Origin: JAGIBJ01 sp047604965
GTDB lineage: Bacteria; Actinomycetota; Thermoleophilia; Solirubrobacterales; Solirubrobacteraceae
Assembly (NCBI GenBank): GCA_047604965.1
Contig: JASGGQ010000009.1
Span: forward strand, 1-37,133
Direction of reading: 5' to 3'
DNA: 37,133 nucleotides
Positions 10,632 to 17,930 of this stretch are shown piece after piece. Each line of letters begins with the position of its first letter. The first letter of the stretch is position 1. The notes beneath the pieces were generated by a model that worked only from the letters and a program-made list of their open reading frames with translations, was not told the DNA's origin and made no database searches. Both the position numbers and the translations under genes were made by a program.

Positions 10632-10647
10632 CGGGTTGGCGATCCTA
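10632..10647 (-). promoter_or_regulatory. Putative -10 element for the secreted-protein pair
   Basis: On the minus strand TAGGAT (10647-10642) lies 10 bases before the ATG at 10631, which would give a leader of only 3-4 nt. The rest of the 196-base divergent gap up to 10827 holds two copies of TCGCGAG (10750 and 10763), 13 bases apart, which might be a regulator site. I see no gene in it. Confidence 0.35.
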
Positions 10648-10812
10648 TTCGCCATCACCCTGCGGAGTCCCCGGTGGCGACCGCAGTGGTGCAGGCGATC
10701 TTGCGAGTGGTGGCGTCGGCGCATTCAGCCGTTCCAACCCCGCAGCCGATCGCGAGGAGCGGTCGCGAGCGAGCGGCTGCATGCCGGGAACCATCGCTCA
10801 GCGAGGCCCCGG

Positions 10813-10827
10813 TAAGCTGCGCGCGCG
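10813..10827 (+). promoter_or_regulatory. Putative -10 element of the hadA-like gene
   Basis: TAAGCT at 10813-10818 is followed by 9 bases and the ATG at 10828. Transcription would begin 2-3 bases before the start codon. No Shine-Dalgarno sequence is visible in the alternating GC stretch between. Confidence 0.4.
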
Positions 10828-11268
10828 ATGCCAGTCAATACTTCCGCCATCGGGAAGACCTTCGCGCCCGGCACCTACGCCGTCGGCCGCGAGAAGGTCC
10901 GCGAGTTTGCCGACGCGATCGGCGAGACGAACCCGCTTCACCTCGACCCGCAGGCGGCGCGCGCCGCCGGCTACGCCGACGTCGTCGCGCCGCCGATGTT
11001 CGCGGTCGTGTTCATCTCCAAGACCATGGCGCCGACGCTGTTCGACCCCGAGGTCGGCATGAACTTCGCGCTGATGGTGCACGGCGGCCAGTCGTTTGTG
11101 TGGGAACGCCCGATCGTGGCCGGCGAGGAGATCACCACGCACGTCGCCGTCAAGGACATCTACGAGAAGGACGGCAAGGGCTTCTACGTCTACGAGACGA
11201 TCTCGAACGACGAACAGGGCCAGACCGTCGTGACCGGTGAGTGGACCTTCTTGGTCCGGGGAGTTTGA
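10828..11268 (+). CDS. MaoC-like (3R)-hydroxyacyl dehydratase subunit, HadA/HadC type
   Basis: A 146-residue hot-dog-fold protein with the N-terminal MaoC dehydratase signature: GKTFAPGTYAVGREKVREFADAIGE, NPLHLDPQAARAAGYADVVAPPMFA, and later FVWERPIVAGEEI and VVTGEWTF. In the mycobacterial HadAB/HadBC complexes, which carry out the dehydration step of type II fatty-acid elongation, this type of subunit mainly binds the long acyl chain while its partner provides the catalytic Asp/His. The equivalent catalytic motif here reads IGETNPLHLD, without the catalytic Asp. Only 2 bases separate its stop from the partner's ATG. A generic enoyl-CoA hydratase pair is an alternative reading. Confidence 0.85.
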   Translation: MPVNTSAIGKTFAPGTYAVGREKVREFADAIGETNPLHLDPQAARAAGYADVVAPPMFAVVFISKTMAPTLFDPEVGMNFALMVHGGQSFVWERPIVAGEEITTHVAVKDIYEKDGKGFYVYETISNDEQGQTVVTGEWTFLVRGV

Positions 11269-11270
11269 AC

Positions 11271-11657
11271 ATGTCGTTTGCAGCGGGCCAGTCGATCGAC
11301 GAGCTGAAGGTCACGCCGGACCGGTTCCTGCCGATCCGCTACGCCGGTGCCTCCGGCGACTTCAACCCGATCCACACCGACCAGGAATTCGCGAAGCAGG
11401 TCGGCCTGCCGAGCACGATTCTGCATGGCCTCTACTCGATGGCGCAGGTCGCCCGCGCGGTGCAGGCGGCGGCCGGCGGTCCGGAGCAGGTGAAGTCGCT
11501 GTCGGTGCAGTTCCGGGGGATGGGCTTCCCGGAAAAGGAGATCACCGTCTCGGGTACGGTCCGCTCGGTCGAGGGCGGCATCGCGACGATCGACACCGTC
11601 GCCGAGCAGGACGGCAACCAGATCATCCGCAACGCCGTCGCGACCGTCACCGCGTAA
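11271..11657 (+). CDS. MaoC-like (3R)-hydroxyacyl dehydratase, catalytic HadB type
   Basis: A 128-residue single hot-dog protein with the complete hydratase-2 motif GASGDFNPIH; Asp30 and His35 are the expected catalytic pair. The GLPSTILHGLYSMAQVAR helix and the C-terminal strands (KEITVSGTVRSVEGG) are typical of HadB. I start at ATG 11271 rather than 10 residues upstream because it lies just after the hadA-like stop and is preceded by GGGGAG about 5 bases upstream, a usable Shine-Dalgarno sequence. It most likely forms a heterodimer with the product of the preceding gene to dehydrate 3-hydroxyacyl thioesters. The acyl-carrier versus CoA preference cannot be told from sequence. Confidence 0.88.
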   Translation: MSFAAGQSIDELKVTPDRFLPIRYAGASGDFNPIHTDQEFAKQVGLPSTILHGLYSMAQVARAVQAAAGGPEQVKSLSVQFRGMGFPEKEITVSGTVRSVEGGIATIDTVAEQDGNQIIRNAVATVTA

Positions 11658-11699
11658 CACCGGGCGCCAACCGCCCTTCCGGCCCGCGCCCCGCCCGAG

Positions 11700-11711
11700 T
11701 ACGGTCGAGCG
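11700..11711 (+). promoter_or_regulatory. Putative leaderless -10 element of the QOR2-like gene
   Basis: TACGGT at 11700-11705, then 6 bases, then the ATG at 11712. This is the spacing expected if transcription starts on the A of the start codon. Confidence 0.45.
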
Positions 11712-12581
11712 ATGATTGCGATCACCGGGGCTTCTGGCGGGCTAGGGCGGCGCGTCGCCGAGCTGGTTGTTGAGCAGGCCGCCCCGCAGACGGTGCTGCT
11801 GCTGACGCGCACGCCGGCCAAGCTGGGCGACCTCGCGGCGCGCGGCGCGCGGGTCGAGAAGGCGAGCTTCAAAGATCCGACCGGCCTCAAACGTGTGCTG
11901 CCCGGCGTCGAGCGGCTGCTGTTGATTTCGACCGACGCGGTGGGTGGTCGGCTCGACCAACACCGTCAGGCGGTCGCTGCGGCACGCCAGGCTGGCGTTT
12001 GGCACATCGCGTACACGTCGGTCGCGCAGCCGAGCGCCGACAACCCGGCGTTGATCGTGCCCGAGCACTTGCAGACCGAGCAGGTGATCCGCGACAGCGG
12101 CCTGGAGTGGACCTTCCTGCGCAATAACCTCTACTCGGAGTCGCTGGTGCCCGCCGCGCAGCAGGCGGCGCAGGCCGGCGTGTGGGTCAGCAATGCGGGG
12201 GCGGGACGCACAGCCTACGTTTCGCGCGAGGATTGCGCGCGTGCTGCTGTCGCCGTGCTGCTGACCGATGGCCACGAGCGCGAGAGCTACGACATCACCG
12301 GCCCGCACGCGCTCAGTCAGGCCGACGTGGCGGCGCTCGCGAGCGAGCTGTACGGAACGCCGATCGAGCACATCGACCAAGACGACGCGCAGTACGCGGC
12401 GACGCTGGCTGCGGCCGGCGTGCCGACACCGGCCATCGAATTGATCGTCTCGGTCGGCGCGGCGGTGTACAGCGAGTTCTTCCAGAAGGTCAGCGGCGAC
12501 GTGTACGCACTCACCGGCCAACCGCCGCGCAGTGTGCGCGACGTGCTGACCGCGGCTCGCGTCGCGTCGCAACGCCCCTAA
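11712..12581 (+). CDS. NmrA-family NAD(P)-binding protein, QOR2-like quinone reductase
   Basis: A 289-residue atypical SDR. The dinucleotide-binding motif ITGASGGLG is at residues 4-12. Later segments are LLLISTDAVGGRLDQH, HIAYTSVAQPSADNP, EHLQTEQVIRDSGLEWTFLR, AGRTAYVSREDCARAAVAVL and YDITGPHALSQADVAALASE. Order and length match the NAD(P)H:quinone oxidoreductase type 2 group (E. coli QorB/YtfG, about 286 residues). It would reduce quinones or similar electrophiles with NADPH. The classical Tyr-xxx-Lys pair is not evident, as expected for this group. The gene ends 10 bases before hrcA, and its TAA stop forms part of the TAAACT promoter-like element of hrcA. Confidence 0.85.
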   Translation: MIAITGASGGLGRRVAELVVEQAAPQTVLLLTRTPAKLGDLAARGARVEKASFKDPTGLKRVLPGVERLLLISTDAVGGRLDQHRQAVAAARQAGVWHIAYTSVAQPSADNPALIVPEHLQTEQVIRDSGLEWTFLRNNLYSESLVPAAQQAAQAGVWVSNAGAGRTAYVSREDCARAAVAVLLTDGHERESYDITGPHALSQADVAALASELYGTPIEHIDQDDAQYAATLAAAGVPTPAIELIVSVGAAVYSEFFQKVSGDVYALTGQPPRSVRDVLTAARVASQRP

Positions 12582-12591
12582 ACTGTGGGGT
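12579..12591 (+). promoter_or_regulatory. Putative leaderless -10 element of hrcA
   Basis: TAAACT at 12579-12584 is followed by 7 bases and the ATG at 12592. Its first three bases are also the stop codon of the preceding gene. I found no CIRCE-like inverted repeat (TTAGCACTC / GAGTGCTAA) near it. Confidence 0.5.
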
Positions 12592-13614
12592 ATGGCTGCC
12601 CAGGCCGCGCCCCAGCTCACTCCGCGCCAGCAGTTGGTGTTGCGGCAGGTCGTGCAGACCTTCCAAGTCACGGCGCAGCCGGTCGGCAGCAAGGCACTCG
12701 CGTGCGACGAGCAGATCGGCGCCGGGCCATCGACGATCCGCAACGAGCTGGCCTGGCTCGAAGGGCAAGGACTGCTCGACCACCCGCACACCTCCGCCGG
12801 GCGCGTGCCGACCGACGCGGGGTTGCGATATTACGTCGACCACCTGATCGGCGAGGCACCGGTCGTGCATGTTGACCTCGACCTGATCCGCCGTGAGGTC
12901 GATGCGGCGATGCGGCTCGTCTCCCAGCGCCTCTCCGCGCTGACCGACCTCCTTGCCGTCGTCTCGGCGCCGCCGCTGGGGACCGCGACCGTGCGGCACA
13001 TCGAAGTGCTGCTGCTCCAGCCGCATGTTGTCGCGGTCGTCGTCATCACCTCGACCGGCGGCGTGACCCGCCGCGTCTTTACCTTTGAGCAGCGCGTCGA
13101 CCAGGGGCTCGTGCAGTGGGCCGCTGAGTATCTGCGCGAACGGGTCGGCGGGCTCGGACTCGGGGCTCGCATGCTCCAAGCGCGGCTGCGCGACCCGGCG
13201 CTCGGCCCGCGCGAGCTGGCGTTCCTCCAGACGATCGCACCGACCTTCACCGAACTCGAAGATGGGGGGGAGGACTCGCTGTACGTCGAAGGGGCGGCGC
13301 GGCTGATGCGCGGACGCGATCTCACCGTCGCGAGCGAGTTGCTCGAACTGCTGGAGCAGCGTCGTTCGATGCTCGGCGCGCTGCGGGCCGCGCTTGGTAC
13401 CGGCGATGTGATCGTGCGGATCGGCGCCGAAAACCCTGACCCGGCGTTGCGGACCCTCGCACACGTCGCCGCTGCGTACGGGCTGCCACGCCGCCCATTG
13501 GGAACGGTTTCGCTGATTGGTCCGCTTCAGATGGACTATGGCACCGCGATTTCGATCGTTCGGTCTGCCGCCATGCAGCTCTCGAGCTACGTGAGTGACG
13601 TGTACGACGACTAA
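12592..13614 (+). CDS. hrcA: Heat-inducible transcription repressor HrcA
   Basis: A 340-residue dimeric DNA-binding repressor that normally holds down chaperone operons at CIRCE operators and is folded by GroEL. The N-terminal winged helix is unmistakable: LTPRQQLVLRQVVQTF, PSTIRNELAWLEGQGLLDHP, and HTSAGRVPTDAGLRYYVD (to about residue 85). The central dimerisation/GAF-like region and the C-terminal segment YGLPRRPLGTVSLIGPLQMD with YGTAISIVRSAA are also in place, and the length is normal. It heads an hrcA-dnaJ-prmA operon with a 17-base gap to dnaJ. CIRCE is not visible upstream, so autoregulation through the standard operator is not supported here. Confidence 0.96.
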   Translation: MAAQAAPQLTPRQQLVLRQVVQTFQVTAQPVGSKALACDEQIGAGPSTIRNELAWLEGQGLLDHPHTSAGRVPTDAGLRYYVDHLIGEAPVVHVDLDLIRREVDAAMRLVSQRLSALTDLLAVVSAPPLGTATVRHIEVLLLQPHVVAVVVITSTGGVTRRVFTFEQRVDQGLVQWAAEYLRERVGGLGLGARMLQARLRDPALGPRELAFLQTIAPTFTELEDGGEDSLYVEGAARLMRGRDLTVASELLELLEQRRSMLGALRAALGTGDVIVRIGAENPDPALRTLAHVAAAYGLPRRPLGTVSLIGPLQMDYGTAISIVRSAAMQLSSYVSDVYDD

Positions 13615-13631
13615 CCGGCAAACTGCTGGAT

Positions 13632-14750
13632 GTGCCACGCGATCCCTACGAGGTGCTCGGCGTTCCGCGCGACGCCGACGATGCCCAGATCAAAAAGGCG
13701 TTCCGCCGCCTAGCGCGGGAGCTGCATCCGGACAACAACGACGCTCCCGATGCCGAAGAGAAGTTCAAAGAAGCCGCGCAAGCGTACGAGATTCTCAGCG
13801 ACGCCGAACGGCGCCAAACGTATGACCGCTACGGCCACGACGGCTTGCGTGGCGGCGGCTTCCAATCGCAAACCGAGGCGTTCGGATCGTTCTCCGATCT
13901 CTTCTCCGCGTTCTTCGGCGAGGCGTTTGGCGGCGGCGGACCGGCCGGCCCTGCCGCCGGCGAAGACCTGCTCGTGCGGCTCGACCTTGACTTGGAGCAG
14001 ACCGTCAAAGGCGGGCGCTCCGAACTGACCTTCGACGCGATCGTCGTGTGCGGCACCTGCGATGGCTCCGGCGCGAAGGACGAGTCGACCACGAAGAGCT
14101 GCACGCGCTGCGGTGGTGCCGGCGAACTGCGCGCCGTCACCCGAACTCCGTTCGGCCAGGTGGTACGGGCCGTCGCCTGCGACCAGTGCGGCGGGCGGGG
14201 CTCGGTGATTGAGAACCCGTGCGACAGCTGTCGCGGCGAGGGGCGCGTCGTGCAGCGGCGCGAAATCGCGATCGACATTCCGCTTGGGATCGCGCACGGC
14301 CAGCGTGTGCGGCTGCGCGGCGAAGGGCACGCCGGTGAACGTGGCGCGCCGGCCGGCGACCTGTATGTGCAAGTTGCCGTTCGCCCGCACCCCGTGTTTA
14401 CTCGTGATGACGACGATCTCGTGGCCGTGCTGCCGGTGGCGTCGCCGCTCGCAGCGCTCGGTACCACCTTGCAGCTCGATGGCTTCGACGGGCCGATCGA
14501 CGTTGAAGTTCCCGCCGGCGCGCAGCCTGGCGAAGAGGTGCGGATCGCCGGGCTCGGGATGCCGCGCAGTCGCGACGGGGTGCATCGCGGCCAGCTGCGG
14601 GTCGTGCTTGATGTCGTCGTGCCGCGGCGGCTCGACGAGCACCAGCGCGAGCTGCTCCAAGCGTTCGCCGACTCGCTAGAAGAACGCAACCTCAAAGCGC
14701 CCGGCGGACTTGGCGAACGGCTGCGGCGGCTGACCGGGAGGCGCCGGTGA
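13632..14750 (+). CDS. dnaJ: Chaperone protein DnaJ
   Basis: A 372-residue type I J-protein, co-chaperone that delivers clients to DnaK and stimulates its ATPase. The J domain spans about residues 4-68 with HPD at 32-34 and KEAAQAYEILSD. A Gly/Phe region follows (GGGFQSQTEAFGSFSDLFSAFF). Four zinc-finger repeats are intact: CGTCDGSG, CTRCGGAG, CDQCGGRG and CDSCRGEG. The substrate-binding C-terminal beta domains include GDLYVQVAVRPHPVFTRD. The start is GTG 13632, 17 bases after hrcA; CAAACT lies 7 bases upstream but is a poor -10. The 3' end overlaps prmA by 4 bases. No dnaK or grpE is in the window, so this is probably the second, HrcA-linked dnaJ common in actinobacteria. Confidence 0.96.
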   Translation: MPRDPYEVLGVPRDADDAQIKKAFRRLARELHPDNNDAPDAEEKFKEAAQAYEILSDAERRQTYDRYGHDGLRGGGFQSQTEAFGSFSDLFSAFFGEAFGGGGPAGPAAGEDLLVRLDLDLEQTVKGGRSELTFDAIVVCGTCDGSGAKDESTTKSCTRCGGAGELRAVTRTPFGQVVRAVACDQCGGRGSVIENPCDSCRGEGRVVQRREIAIDIPLGIAHGQRVRLRGEGHAGERGAPAGDLYVQVAVRPHPVFTRDDDDLVAVLPVASPLAALGTTLQLDGFDGPIDVEVPAGAQPGEEVRIAGLGMPRSRDGVHRGQLRVVLDVVVPRRLDEHQRELLQAFADSLEERNLKAPGGLGERLRRLTGRRR

Positions 14751-15589
14751 TCCGGCTGGCGGTCCGCGTGCCCCGCGACTCCAGCGAACTCGTGCTCGCC
14801 GAACTGCTGGACCTCGCACCCTCCGGCATCGAGGAACGGGACGTCCCCGGGCACGACGACCTGCTCGAATACGCCGTGTACGGCGCGGCCGGCGAACTGC
14901 CCGACCTCGGTGCAGCCGCCGCCCATGTCGCCGGCATCCCGGTCGACGTGTTCACCGAAGAGATCGCCGACGACTGGCACGAACGGTGGCGCGAGTTCCA
15001 CAAGCCGATCACGATCGGCGGCCAGCTGCACGTGCGGCCGCCGTGGCTCGAACGGCAGGAAGGCCTCTCCGATCTCGTGATCGACCCCGGCATGGCCTTC
15101 GGCACCGGGGCGCATGAGACGACGCGGCTCTGCCTGGAACTCCTGCTGGAGATCGAGCCGGACGGCGCGATGCTCGATCTCGGCTGCGGCTCCGGCGTGC
15201 TCGCGATCGCGGCCGCACAGCGCGGCTTCGGGCCGTGCGTCGCGCTCGACTTCGACCCGGCCAGCGTCGAAGCGACGCAGCTCAACGCGCAGGCCAATGG
15301 CGTTGAGGTGCAGGCCGCGAAGTTCGACGTGATGCGCGCCGAACAGATCCCGTCGGCGCCGACGATCGCCGCGAACATCCTGCGTCCCGTCTTGTTGCAG
15401 ATCGCTCAGACCGGCTTCACGCCCGAGCCGCCACGGACGCTCATCCTCTCGGGGCTGCTGCGCCACGAAGCCGACGAGGTCGCTGCCGCCTACGCGGCGC
15501 ACGGACTTGCCGAACGCGAGCGCCGTCAACTCGGCGAGTGGGCCGCGCTGCTGCTCGTCCGTGACGACGCGTCCGCCGCTATGTCGTAG
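14747..15589 (+). CDS. prmA: Ribosomal protein L11 methyltransferase
   Basis: A 280-residue SAM-dependent methyltransferase that trimethylates amino groups of ribosomal protein L11. Diagnostic motifs are IDPGMAFGTGAHETTRLCLE, the SAM-binding LDLGCGSGVLAIAAAQRG, the acidic LDFDP, and AANILRPVL (the NIL motif of PrmA). The N-terminal substrate-recognition domain (about residues 1-60) is shorter and more divergent than in E. coli. GTG 14747 overlaps the dnaJ stop by 4 bases, so translation is coupled. The 3' end overlaps the convergent P450 gene by 11 bases. The dnaJ-prmA order is widespread in Gram-positive bacteria. Confidence 0.94.
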   Translation: MIRLAVRVPRDSSELVLAELLDLAPSGIEERDVPGHDDLLEYAVYGAAGELPDLGAAAAHVAGIPVDVFTEEIADDWHERWREFHKPITIGGQLHVRPPWLERQEGLSDLVIDPGMAFGTGAHETTRLCLELLLEIEPDGAMLDLGCGSGVLAIAAAQRGFGPCVALDFDPASVEATQLNAQANGVEVQAAKFDVMRAEQIPSAPTIAANILRPVLLQIAQTGFTPEPPRTLILSGLLRHEADEVAAAYAAHGLAERERRQLGEWAALLLVRDDASAAMS

Positions 15590-17078
15590 CGCCGTTGGGT
15601 ACGCCGATCGCAGGCCCGCTGCTGGCGGCGGCAGCCGGTCTGCGCCGGGAGACGAAGACTTTCAGTCCGTCACGCGGGCGGAGTGTGACTCCTGGCTCGG
15701 TGTCGAGCCGGGAGGTCGGCGTCAGATCGAAGGTGTAGCGCTGCGACATCATCGCGGCGATAATCGTCGCCTCCATCATCGCGAAGCCCTGGCCGATGCA
15801 CATCCGGCGCCCCGCGCCAAAGGGCAGGAACGCGAGCCGCGGACGCCGCTTCGGCGCGTCCCCGATGAAGCGGCGTGGATCGTAGCCGGCCGGGTTCGGC
15901 CAGTGCTGCGGGTCGCGGTGGATGATCCACGGGCTGATCGAGACGATCGCGCCGGCCGGTAGCGCGTAGCCGGCCGCCACCGTGGCGACCTTCGCGCGGC
16001 GTTGCAGCATCCACACCGGCGGATAGAGCCGCATCGATTCCTGGAAGCACGCGGTCGTCCACGCGAGGCGATCGAGCTCGTCGGCGGTTGGCGTACGCCC
16101 GCCCAGCAGGGTGTCGACTTCGGCCAGGAGCTGGTCGCGCGCCGCCGGATGTTGCGACAGCAGGCCCCACATCCACGAGAGTCCGTTGGCGGTCGTTTCG
16201 TGTCCGGCGGTGACGAAGGTCATCAGTTCGTCGCGCACCTCGGTATCGCTCAGCGGCCTTCCTGTCTCGGGGTGCCGGTAGCTCATCAACGTGGCCAGCA
16301 GGTCATCATGCTCGCCCGCTTCATGCCGGCGTCGCGCGATCACCTCCAGCACGATCTCGTCGAGCACGTCGACGGCGGCGTGCATCCGCTGGTTGCTGCG
16401 CGGCTGCATCCGCATCGCCCGGCTGACTCCGACGCGCTCGAAGCTGCCGGCGATCTGCGTGATCGGTGAGCGTCCCATCACACAGGTCGCGTCGAGCATG
16501 CCGGTGAGCGCCCGGGCAAACTCGCTCGACCGCGCTGAGAAGTCGGTACCAACCAGCGCGCGGCCTACGATGTCGAGCGTCAGCGCGCTCATCTCCTCGT
16601 TGAGATCGATCGTGTCGCCGTCTGAGAGCGTCGCGCCCCAGCGATCGAGCACCTCACGTGTGGCGGCGGCCATCGACAGAGCGAACGGCGCGAGTGCGCG
16701 CTTGGCGAAGTGCGGCTGCACGATCGAACGGTGCTCGCGCCACAGCTCTCCCTCACTCGTCACCAGCCCGTGACCGAGCATCCGGTGCAGCAGTTCGTAC
16801 TGGCTGCTCTTCACGTAGTCGCTCTGGTTGGTGAGGAGCACATCCTTCGCACCGGCTGCGTCGTTGATGAAGAGGGTGGGCGACGCTCCGGTCGCAGAGA
16901 GCTGGAAGGGGCGGCGGTCGTACCGTTCGGCGGCCAGTTCCAGGGCGCGAATCGGGTCGCGCCGGATGCGCAGCAGTTCCCGGCCGATCGCTGCGGGGGT
17001 CGTCATGCCGGGCGCCTGGTTGAGCGGACGTGCTGCTGCGACGGCGGCCGGCGTGGCGGGTTCGGTGGTGGCAGTCAT
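15579..17078 (-). CDS. Cytochrome P450
   Basis: A 499-residue heme-thiolate monooxygenase. The I-helix oxygen-activation motif is AGHETT (in TFVTAGHETTANGLSW), the K-helix ExxR is ESMR, the PERF-like segment is DPRRF, and the heme loop is FLPFGAGRRMCIGQG with Cys427 as axial ligand. There is no fused reductase domain and no ferredoxin gene nearby, so electrons must come from elsewhere. The layout (YPPVWMLQRRA, HRDPQHWPNP) recalls fatty-acid or terpenoid-type class II-like P450s such as the CYP102/CYP110 groups; the substrate is unknown. ATG 17078 has a good Shine-Dalgarno sequence (GAGGAG, 4 bases upstream), unlike most genes here. It is divergent from a TetR gene with palindromic operators between, so it is probably repressed by that regulator. 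Confidence 0.95.
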   Translation of the reverse strand: MTATTEPATPAAVAAARPLNQAPGMTTPAAIGRELLRIRRDPIRALELAAERYDRRPFQLSATGASPTLFINDAAGAKDVLLTNQSDYVKSSQYELLHRMLGHGLVTSEGELWREHRSIVQPHFAKRALAPFALSMAAATREVLDRWGATLSDGDTIDLNEEMSALTLDIVGRALVGTDFSARSSEFARALTGMLDATCVMGRSPITQIAGSFERVGVSRAMRMQPRSNQRMHAAVDVLDEIVLEVIARRRHEAGEHDDLLATLMSYRHPETGRPLSDTEVRDELMTFVTAGHETTANGLSWMWGLLSQHPAARDQLLAEVDTLLGGRTPTADELDRLAWTTACFQESMRLYPPVWMLQRRAKVATVAAGYALPAGAIVSISPWIIHRDPQHWPNPAGYDPRRFIGDAPKRRPRLAFLPFGAGRRMCIGQGFAMMEATIIAAMMSQRYTFDLTPTSRLDTEPGVTLRPRDGLKVFVSRRRPAAAASSGPAIGVPNGATT

Positions 17079-17082
17079 CGCG

Positions 17083-17088
17083 CTCCTC
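17083..17088 (-). promoter_or_regulatory. Shine-Dalgarno sequence of the P450 gene
   Basis: GAGGAG on the minus strand lies 4 bases before the ATG at 17078. It supports this start and shows that the organism does use leadered messages as well as the leaderless-looking ones. Confidence 0.55.
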
Positions 17089-17105
17089 GACAGTCAAAAC
17101 GACGG

Positions 17106-17121
17106 TGTACCGATCGGTACA
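17106..17121. promoter_or_regulatory. TetR-type operator, perfect 16-bp palindrome
   Basis: TGTACCGATCGGTACA equals its own reverse complement. It begins 28 bases upstream of the P450 start codon, where bound repressor would block the P450 promoter. Size and symmetry suit a TetR dimer, and the tetR gene is the divergent neighbour. Confidence 0.75.
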
Positions 17122-17134
17122 TCTTGCGGCTGCG

Positions 17135-17145
17135 GGTACCGTACC
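17135..17145. promoter_or_regulatory. Possible third, partial operator
   Basis: GGTACCGTACC is an odd palindrome (GGTAC-C-GTACC) built from the same half-site as the two flanking operators and lies between them. It may be a weak additional site or chance. Confidence 0.3.
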
Positions 17146-17153
17146 AGACTGGA

Positions 17154-17169
17154 CGTACCGAGCGGTACA
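17154..17169. promoter_or_regulatory. TetR-type operator, near-perfect copy
   Basis: CGTACCGAGCGGTACA matches the perfect palindrome at 17106-17121 at 14 of 16 positions. It ends 39 bases before the tetR start codon, so it probably serves autoregulation of tetR. Confidence 0.7.
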
Positions 17170-17196
17170 TTTGTCCAGTCGTTGGGGAGCGGCAAG

Positions 17197-17208
17197 TAGG
17201 CTCGGCCT
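17197..17208 (+). promoter_or_regulatory. Putative leaderless -10 element of tetR
   Basis: TAGGCT at 17197-17202, then 6 bases, then GTG at 17209. Transcription would begin on the G of the start codon. Confidence 0.45.
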
Positions 17209-17868
17209 GTGGCTCCTGCCCGCACAACACTCGACCCCGCAGTCGCCAACGAGATCGACGCACGACCGCAACAGCGCCACCCCGCCACCGAGAAGGGCGC
17301 GCGGCAGGTCGCCGCAATTCTCGACGCGACGCTCCGTTCGATCGCCGAACACGGCTACGCCGCCACCTCGCTCTCGCGGATCGCCGCCGAAGCGGGAACA
17401 ACGAAACGCATGGTGCTCTACTACTTCGAGAGCCGCGAACAGCTGATCACGGCACTCGTCCACCAACTCACGGCACAAATGGTCGCGCAGTCGCAGGCCG
17501 ACCTCAACGCCGCCGAAGACCCCGCCGAGGGCGTGCGCCGCAGCGCCCGCCACCTGTGGGAACGGGTCACCGGAGAGCCGCTGCTCGTTCGCGCCTACTT
17601 CGCCCTGCTCGGCGAAGCCGGAGCCGACCCGGTGTTGCGCGGGCTCCTCGACCACGTACGCGACGCACACGAACTGCTGCTCGCACAGCAGATCCAGCGC
17701 GCCAACGAGCTTGGCATGCAGGTCGCACTCGATCCCGCCGCGCTCAGCCTGTTGATGTTCGCCGGTTTTCGCGGCCTGCTGCTGGAGTTCTACGAACGCG
17801 GCCAGACGCCCGAACTCGACCGCGCGCTCGCACTGTTCGAAAACGCGATCGGCGCCGCGTTGCAATAG
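17209..17868 (+). CDS. TetR/AcrR family transcriptional regulator
   Basis: A 219-residue one-component repressor. The N-terminal helix-turn-helix domain is clear at about residues 28-75: ILDATLRSIAEHGYAATSLS, RIAAEAGTTKRMVLYYFESR, EQLITALVHQL. The helical ligand-binding and dimer domain follows, ending EFYERGQTPELDRALALFEN. The first roughly 25 residues are a disordered, Pro/Arg-containing extension. It is divergent from a P450 gene across a 130-base gap carrying two matching palindromes, so the simplest model is repression of both itself and the P450 until a small hydrophobic ligand, perhaps the P450 substrate, binds. The ligand cannot be deduced. Confidence 0.93.
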   Translation: MAPARTTLDPAVANEIDARPQQRHPATEKGARQVAAILDATLRSIAEHGYAATSLSRIAAEAGTTKRMVLYYFESREQLITALVHQLTAQMVAQSQADLNAAEDPAEGVRRSARHLWERVTGEPLLVRAYFALLGEAGADPVLRGLLDHVRDAHELLLAQQIQRANELGMQVALDPAALSLLMFAGFRGLLLEFYERGQTPELDRALALFENAIGAALQ

Positions 17869-17917
17869 CCGCAGCGCACTACGTGACAGAGCGCACGAGT
17901 TTGTAACGAAGTGCCAC

Positions 17918-17930
17918 TATCATGCCGGTC
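17918..17930 (+). promoter_or_regulatory. Putative leaderless -10 element of ndh
   Basis: TATCAT at 17918-17923, the best match to TATAAT in the window, is followed by 7 bases and the ATG at 17931. This favours that ATG over the in-frame ATG at 17922, which lies inside the element. Confidence 0.55.

Noticed and set aside
9615..11240. 541-codon plus-strand frame running across the secreted gene, the promoter gap and the hadA-like gene
   Set aside because: It overlaps two well-supported genes in other frames and turns into Arg-rich missense inside the hadA-like gene.
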